Assembly (NCBI GenBank): GCA_022453515.1
Contig: JAJNNY010000025.1
Span: 124,001 to 188,000, forward strand
Length of the DNA stretch: 64,000 nt
Direction of reading: 5' to 3'
From: Astrocystis sublimbata
Lineage: Eukaryota; Ascomycota; Sordariomycetes; Xylariales; Xylariaceae
The position numbers and the translations under genes are program-made. Positions 56,871-64,000 of the stretch are shown piece by piece; the first letter of the stretch is position 1, and each line of letters begins with the position of its first letter. Under the pieces are notes generated by a model. That model searched no databases, had not been told where the DNA came from, and worked only from the letters and a program-made list of their open reading frames with translations.

Positions 56871-59800
56871 ATGATTGTGTAGCACTGATAGGAACGACTC
56901 AGCCAAGGATACGAGTATGAGTACCAAGACAGCGAACTAGTAGTAATGTGCATCATGTGTGTGTGCAACAGCTCCCGACAGGGAGCCGTGCAACCTACGC
57001 CTATATGTGGTGAGAGGGTGGTATACTATATGTACCTGCCCGTCCCCTGCCTCACATCAAGAGAAAGGGGGGGCCTGGGGAGGAGGCTTCGACGTTGCAC
57101 TTCTATGCCTCGCATCGAGTCTGCTCGTGGCATATCGCACTACACGTACGTGTACGTGTAGGTATCTATCTCAGAGGCGAGGGGACAAGAAAAGATGGCT
57201 CGAGGATCCGATGTAGACAGGTAGGTACCTACATACTTACATGGGCACATGCAAGTAACTGCTCTACTTGCCCCCTCATGGTACTGCCCGTGCACCCGAA
57301 ACATATAATAGACGATGTGAGTCTCGTGAAATCATAAAATCGCTCCCTGGCGTCTTATAGCCATCTGTCTTATGTGCAAGGTGGTCCTACCGGTATGCGG
57401 TATGTAGCTATGTCTCCGAAACCGAACTAGGGTCGGCCTGCAGAAAGACAAACATAATAGGTAACACCGCGAAATGATCAATGGTCAATGGTCAAGATTT
57501 TCTTTGATCCAAATCCGAGATCGGGCGAGCAACACCGACCGGCCCTCGTTCGTTTAACTCGTACAACATGGGCCGTGACTGGACGAGCTGGGAAGCAAGT
57601 GGATATAGTAAGCACTCCTTTTCTTCCTTGGCATTCTAAACAAGCCTTGAAGAAACCAGAGAGACTAGAAAAATTGAATACGAGCTTGAAATACGTTATA
57701 CATAATAAGCCATGGGCAGAGCATCGGAGTCGTAGGTGGCGAGGGGAGTGCACAATTCTATGTACCTCAGATTCCTTACCTACCAGAAGGAGACCTCACT
57801 TCTGACTTGATCTATCTGTTCGTGCAAAAGCAATGAAAGACGGGACTTGGCATGAACTTGTCCCATATAGGATCCGGCTAGCGGGTCAGCCAAGCACTGC
57901 CAAATGTTATCAGTTGCAATCTGTACGAGTACGTAAGATATTGATAACCCAATCGCTCGGCTTTTTTCTTTACTTTCTTTTTCGAGGCTTCCTAGGAAGA
58001 AGCGGTAAGCAAGCATAGATAAGACACGGCTACCTAGGTACCTACTCGTATTCCTGGTTTGGCCAAATGCTTGGATGACAGGAGTGGGGGTCCAGGCAGA
58101 TCAGTTGTTTCTTACGCCACAGCAACCTCGTTCGTTCATAAGACCTCCATGCGGTACCTACTTTCAATCTCCAAGTTGACCTCGGCCCCTACGAGACCAA
58201 TCTACCTACCTAATGCTAGGTGCTCATAGACAAACGTCGACTCTGAAAGCCCAAAGAAAGGTGTTGGACTCAACGTCAGTCTCTCCCAGGTGTCTCATGA
58301 AACCCCTTTCTTATGTTCGGTAGCCCACCCCCCCTTTTCTCTCAATTTGTGAAACGCGCAGTCGCCTGTCGGGATTGTACTACATGATCAAGTTTGGTCC
58401 TTGATGCATCCATCTGCTCGTACTTAGTGCGACAACACATGAAGTAGCAGCTCAGCGGTAGGAGTGCTGCAATGAGGCTGGATCCATCATGCGAAGAGCA
58501 CACTGATATCGAGAACGACCTGCTACTGGGGTAATTACATGGTCAGCCTTGCGCCGCGGTCACGTCTGCAACATTTGAGGCCAGTCGCAGTTTTGTCGAA
58601 CATGTGAAAAAAGGGGGGTTGATGACCCCTCGCCCCCTTTCCCTTCCACAGGTAGGGAATATTCTCGCAACACGGGAGGCTGGAGAAGCATTGGCTTGGG
58701 TCTGGATGTTGCCCTGTTCAGAGAACACAGAGGATTATACTATCAGATGGCAAATATGTCCTGGCGCTCGAGGGGCCATCAAACGAGGGTCAGGAAGCAC
58801 ATGAAGCATCTAGGACATGTGCTGTGTACCCGTACGAAGGGGAGCGAACGATGTTGCCAGTACGATCAAGCTTATCACTCGGGTAGTTACTGCTAGGACA
58901 GCGGTCAATGATTCCGACGGGGGCAGGTGAGTAACAATCAGGCAACACGTATTCTCAACAATAGTTGAGTCTACCTTAATAGACTATATCATAGCTTGAC
59001 CGAAAAGGGGTTAAATAGTCTCCGAAACTATAAACTGATAAGGCGCAACTCCGGAGCCACGCCGGCCTATATCCTCACTCTCTATGACCACCCGCTAATA
59101 GAGTGGTATGGATAAGGGCATATGGCTTTGGTATGTTGCTGGGTGCAAAATGCGAAGTTGCGAAGAGGCTTGATATTTTGTCCAACTACACAATTCCGAG
59201 TATCTTAAACCAACGTTAGGTAATATAACTCGGATGTCTTCCTTGAGCACGTAGTCCTAAAGGGATGTTGTTCCCATAAACACTATCCTACAGCCCACGA
59301 CATATTCCATACTGTGAAACAGAGCAACGTTCTCGCAACGATTACAGCAAGAAGACCGTGATATTTTGGTTTTACACTGCAATACTTAGGACTAACATGT
59401 TACTTGTACCGTCGTTCCTGGTGAGAGTAGACAATGGTCAACCGATTAAGCTCGTTACAGTATAAAGAGCCAACCAAACATAACTCCTGGTCCTTGTCGT
59501 ATGAGCATCGTCGAGCCCAACACTCTCAAGAAGTAGGTTACTTGTCCATTCCCTCACACTAAAACCGTCGCTCGCTCAATGGCCGAGTCGAAATGTGTGC
59601 GAGTTACAAGGCCTTCAGTTCCAGCAGTCGCTGTGGCTCTCCATTTGCTGCGCTGGCTATAATTGTTCCGATAACTATATGCTCGGTACTTTGACGGCGA
59701 CACCCTTTTCGCGGGAGACCTCTCTCGCTATGTGAGCCCGAGGGATGACCAATGTCAGGCAAGACACTGTTAACATGTCTTTCTATGTTAGCCACCTCAT

Positions 59801-60788
59801 ACGCCAATCAATTTTCATTTCAGCTCCTAAAGGTAGGTACCTACCTACCTAGGCTTGCGTCCTTCCCATCCAAGTCGAAACCCCCAAGAACAGTCGAGCC
59901 AGTCCAGAACCGACATAATCCGGCAATATGAATAGTAACAGTCGAGTAAATCGGGAATGTTCAAGCGCCCCCCTCTTGGCCATACCTACATACTTATGGA
60001 CAGCTCCCCAGCCTCGATTATCCCAACGACCCGAGAGACACATGCGCGCACGAACTACAGTTTTGAAAGTAACTTGCATAGAACCCGAATTCTCTACAGG
60101 CTTTCACTGCTGGCATGTGTCCAGATGGGCGTTGACGGATGGTACCGTGCGTATCATTCATCACCGTAAGAGTTTGCTTAGTAGCCGAAAGGCCAGCTCC
60201 TAACAGCGTTCTGGGTAGAGATTCCAAACCAAGCATACGCAAGGCAGGCATTTCGAAGTTTAAGGCCGGGACAGGTAGTGATGGAACGCACGTTGCTGCC
60301 CGGTACCTGTTACGGGAGGCGTCTCAGTGCCAGAGCGTTGAGGCGAGAGACAACTAACTGGAACTACCTTCAATCCAGCTACTCAGCACGATGGGGCGGG
60401 CCTGCATCAACGACACAACCCCTTCCAGTATTATACAGGGCAGTCGGCGTGTGCTCTTGTAATAACCCACGTATCAAAGCATCGTTCCTGCGAGTGAGGT
60501 GGGTTATTAGAAACCATTTGATAAATATGTAGCCCGCAAACTTTCTACACATCTTCGTTTGGGGTTCAGAGGCGATGATTTGACTCAAAAGTATGGATTG
60601 AACTACCAAAATGTCATGGACGCCGAAACTAGTCTCTCCCTCATATCTGTCAAGTGGCACTCCAGAGACAGTACAACCATCCGTACTGGCTAACCAAAGG
60701 CATGAATATTATATGTTGAATCCCCCCTAACTCCAAGCTATGAACCGAAAACTCAAAATCCAATTAGGATTATTTCCAGGCGACCACG

Positions 60789-62758
60789 TCATGAACCAGA
60801 TTCCAACTGTTCCAGTTTAGATATAAGACCTTTCAAACTGGCTGCGAGACGTTCTACGCGCCGCGCAGCGATGATGGCGGCCCGGTCGTCCTCAGAAGAG
60901 TTCACCAGTTCATGTCTTGCAAGCATTTTTTCGGGTTCGATACCGCCGAAAATATCGACAGCAGAAAAGGCATTAGTGTCGATCTCCAATGAACGTGGCT
61001 CGGGGGTTGAATAGTCTTCGTCATCGAAAATATCCCCGTCTAGATTCGAAGTTTTCGTCTCGACAGTGAGTCCATCTTCATCTCTAGCTGCAGGTGCTTG
61101 AGATTCATCTGATGTGCAGGCAATGGTGGCTGCAAGCGTGGGTGCGTCCGTCTTTCCGTTGTCCGAATCAACGACAATGGTCTCGTCAATTGTACTGGAT
61201 GTTTTGCCTGTCAATGCGCCTAAGTCGATTTCTTCGGGAAACCCTGGTGTTATCTCTAGAACAGCATATGTTTCAGTCGAATGGAACGTGTTGAAGGACA
61301 CGTTCTGGGAGACGGGGAATGGCATGCTTTGTTGTGGCAGCATAATCATCCCAAGCTGCTGGGGGTGCTGTTGTGTCTGCATGAAGGATGACGCGTGCAA
61401 CGAACCCACGTCCTTAGGCATGGTTGCGTCGGGCTGATTTTGATCCACCGGTGGCTGTATTCGAGATTGAAGCTCTGCGGGGTCCCGAGCCAACGTCTCG
61501 AGGAGGTTGTTGAATTGTGGCGCTGTGAGCAGCGAGCGTATGAAGTATTGCAAGCGCTCGAGCTCAGCTTTAACAGCCGAATTTTCGGCACGGAGATCGT
61601 TCACTTCACGATCCTTGGCTGTAAGATCATGTTCCATCGAGTTTATTAATTCTGCGACGCGGTAAGTATTTGTAGTGTATGAGTATGTATTGGATGATTC
61701 CTACCTTTTCGTCGAGAACGGAAAGCACGAGCGGACACTTTGTTCCGGAGCTGACGTCGTTCTTTGCTGGTGAGTTGTTTCCCGGCGTCGCTGGCAAGCA
61801 GACGCTCATCATCATCCATATCTTCGGGTTCCTTCTTGACACGCTGGAGTGTTGATGGCGGGGAAACGGCACTGGTGGGCTCTTCTGACGTTGTCGGGTT
61901 TGATCGCATCCGCTCTAGGAGCTGGGTGATGGTTGCCTCGGCGATAGGATCGGGGTGGACAGGGGCCGCCTTGTGGTGAGCCTGGTTCGGTTGGCTTGTC
62001 ATTTGTTGACGAGCTGCTGCTCGGCGTTGTCGCATCATGGCCTGGTTCATTCGACTCGGACCTACCTGGGCCCGAGCTTGCTGCGTCTTGATGGCCATTT
62101 CGGCCTGTTGGGTGTGATAGCCCGGATACATGCGGACTCTTGTGGGTGGAGGGGCGACGGGAGCGGCTGCCGCCAAGGGGCTGTCTTCTGGGATATAATA
62201 AGGCAGCTTGGAGGTCGCGGCGTGGTCCATGAGAGAGTCTCCTACAGAACCCCCGGGTACGAAATCCATTGGCATCGAAAGTGTGGGTGATGCGATCGAT
62301 TGCTGTGAAGGGGTGGGAGGGCTAAAGCTGGGTGCGTTAAAACTGGGGTTGTTCAAGTAGTTGAAATCCGCGAAGTCGGTCGCAGCGCTCATGTGGGCGC
62401 CGAACATGGCACCGCCGCCGTACAGATTTGAGGTGCCGTGGAGGTCGTTGATGGCCATGGTGCTAGCCAGAGCCCCCGGAACGAAAGGCGTCTGTTGCTT
62501 GTAGGCTTCGTAGCGATGGCTAGGGCCGGACAGCTCCGAGGTTGTCGGCAGTGTAGCGGGAGTGGCGACCATGTCGAGGGCGGAGACGGTAGGTGCGAGC
62601 TGCGACTTGCTGTCGCTGCGGCCCATGTCACTGGGCGATAGCGAAGCCGGTGCCGACTCAAAGACTGATGCTCCAGATCCATGCTGATCGAAGTCGACAA
62701 AACCGTAGAAGCCGTCGCTCGAGGCGGGCGAACTATTCGTTGACCCGTCGGGGGACAT
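60789..62758 (-). CDS. bZIP transcription factor
   Basis: Two exons, 62758-61705 and 61651-60789 (53-bp intron, GTAGGA...GCAG), give 638 residues. The ATG at 62758 begins MSPDGSTNSSP. The first 330 residues are Ser/Pro/Ala-rich, with Gln/Arg-rich segments and acidic VKKEPEDMDDDERLL just before the basic region. The basic region at about 332-352 (KERRQLRNKVSARAFRSRR) carries the N-x7-R signature and is split from the leucine zipper by the intron. The zipper follows at 352-388, with hydrophobic heptads through LTAKDREVNDLRAEN and ERLQYFI. The C-terminal 200 residues are acidic and probably activating. The basic region type is ATF/CREB-like as seen in filamentous fungi. No specific orthologue is claimed. 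Confidence 0.88.
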
Positions 62759-64000
62759 GATTGCAGCCGAGGCAAGCGGAACCGAGGTTGAGTGTCGTGT
62801 CACCTGTGCAGGTGTATTGTGTGATGGCGCTGGGCGGTAGTAGTATATTTATTGGTGGTGATGTGGTGAAGACGGTGATGGTGATGATGATGGTGACGGG
62901 CGTTGGTGATGGTGTTGCGAGTGTGGTTTGGTGTTGGCAGCAGGAGAGAAGAAAGGGATCGGAAACAGTGGAGGGCAGGTCGATCTGCTACCTACCGCTC
63001 GTAGTACGTACTCGCTGTTCGAGTTAGAGAACCAAATCAAAATCCCCAGGGCTACGACGCCAAGCGGTGGGTCGCGGGCTTTATACCCCCATCCATGATG
63101 GTAATCCAGTCCTCCCAGTCGATGAGTAAGTACCTACCTAGGTACCTGCCTCCTGAGGTACACCATTGTGCAGGGAGCCCCCCCCATGAGCCCCCCGGAC
63201 CGAACGATACCTACCTAAGGTACCTAGGTAGCCTGTCTTGCCTGTCGGGTTCACTGGGAGCCCGGGCCCATCTTCAACTACGAGCGGCACCTTGAATTCC
63301 CGCAGGCGAGGCAGGTGCCGATACGCCTCGACGTCGGCATTTTCAAGGTCCCCAGCGTAGAGATCCATTGGAAAACCTTGGATTCGGTACTGCAGATACG
63401 TACCTTCACATGCCCGGTGCAGGACATCATGGATGTATCTGCAAAATTAGATACAGGCACTCGTATCCAGGACGGTGAGTATAGCTAGCCAGACGATACC
63501 TAAGTATGTACATACTACCCCTTCTGGGCTCCATGCCTACCTTGGCGAGTTAGGTGAATGTAGGTACCTGGCTACGTACCGCTACGTGCGCCCATTACAT
63601 ACCTACATAAGGTACTTATGTATCTACCTAGATACAAAGTATGTAGATAGGAGGTATGCAGGTGGGCGAGTAGGCAACTTAGATGACAGCTTTCCCTAAG
63701 TGCTCAACGCTCTGGGCGTCTGTTCTAACTTCTATGTGTGGGTAGACACTAAGTGTTTGTGCTTGGGCGCTTGGCTCGTTGATTGTTGTCGCCTGTTCTG
63801 CCCCGACCCCGTCCATGGCCACAGGGATCTTTTGGCCAGGACGCAGCAAGAGAGGGGAGAGGACGCGTCAGCTCTGCGGTACCTAGGTACAATGGAATCC
63901 TCCAATCATCGAGGCGGTTGAGGTCGAAGCTTCCTTGCTACCTCTAAGTCGCTTAGGTACCTAGCCCCCTTCCTAGGTAGCCACCTGCCAGCTGTGAATC
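62759..64000. other. Upstream region of the bZIP gene, no gene recognised
   Basis: Includes GTGATG-type triplet repeats (about 62850-62915) in the likely bZIP promoter or leader. Dense AGGTACCT/TACCTA units follow (63128-63230 and 63555-63970). No convincing coding frame. Confidence 0.5.

Larger units (their letters stand above)
55193..60788. other. Gene-poor 5.6-kb region
   Basis: No coding gene recognised. Its first 600 bp contain TGCCTG hexamers and GTT/GCT/GGC trinucleotide runs (about 55440-55600), probably the 5' leader and promoter of the CXC-type gene. Further on are dense AGGTACCT/TACCTA palindromes (56075-56165, 56277-56290, 57222-57236, 58030-58045, 59829-59855), a TTTA array (56178-56205) and a run of 22 G. 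Many short open frames exist, but none has family features. Confidence 0.5.

Noticed and set aside
57488..57805. 105-codon + strand frame in the gene-poor region
   Set aside because: No domain, no splice partner and composition typical of random frames.
58440..58500. tRNA-like A-box (AGCTCAGCGGTAG)
   Set aside because: No matching B-box (GGTTCRANYCC) downstream and no cloverleaf could be drawn, so not called as a tRNA.

Overview
The window is nuclear DNA of a filamentous ascomycete (Pezizomycotina, most likely a Sordariomycete). The evidence is short GT-AG introns of about 44-165 bp with CTAAC/CTGAC branch sites, fungus-specific families (Zn2Cys6 regulators, 2EXR and F-box-like proteins, a TmpA-like membrane protein, an NRPS-like reductase, an RNAi RNA-dependent RNA polymerase), and long intergenic spacers full of TACCTAGGTA-type repeats. 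I rebuilt gene models by joining open frames at phase-compatible splice sites; none has transcript support here.

Layout. 1-3793: no gene recognised. 3794-5350 (+): TmpA-like membrane oxidoreductase. 7260-8102 (+): 2EXR-domain protein. 8902-10866 (+): amidase-signature enzyme. 12636-13555 (+): C-terminal part of a multi-pass membrane protein with no visible start. 14662-16858 (+): alpha-glucoside-type MFS transporter. 17155-18017 (-): Frag1/DRAM/Sfk1 protein. 18558-19901 (-): FAD/NAD(P) oxidoreductase. 20932-22123 (-): F-box-like protein. 23076-23486 (-): small hypothetical. 25278-27890 (+): large acidic tail-anchored-type protein usually called pathway-specific nitrogen regulator. 28427-29270 (-): NadR/AAA_28-like P-loop NTPase. 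30342-31205 (-): broken medium-chain reductase pseudogene. 31593-37342 (+): RNA-dependent RNA polymerase spliced in frame to an SF1 helicase. 38500-39516 (+): DRE2. 40448-41371 (-): ribosomal protein eL42. 42588-46411 (+): NRPS-like A-T-R enzyme. 47189-47905 (+): secreted histidine-phosphatase-like protein. 48760-49843 (-): short-chain dehydrogenase. 50656-52661 (+): Zn2Cys6 regulator. 53397-55192 (-): CXC-type cysteine-rich protein. 55193-60788: gene-poor. 60789-62758 (-): bZIP factor. 62759-64000: no gene recognised.

How the genes relate. Most are unlinked housekeeping or regulatory genes. Two regions stand out. The RdRP-helicase gene would place in one polypeptide two activities that in fission yeast are separate subunits of the RDRC complex (Rdp1 and Hrr1). 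The block 42.6-52.7 kb combines an NRPS-like carboxylate reductase, a small secreted phosphatase-fold protein, an SDR and a pathway-type Zn2Cys6 regulator, which is the make-up of a small secondary-metabolite cluster.

The most unexpected structure is a pair of introns, one in the MFS gene (15493-15637) and one in the NRPS-like gene (43767-43923). They share an ungapped 143-bp core at about 82% identity with internal inverted repeats, as expected of introner-like elements, a source of new spliceosomal introns.
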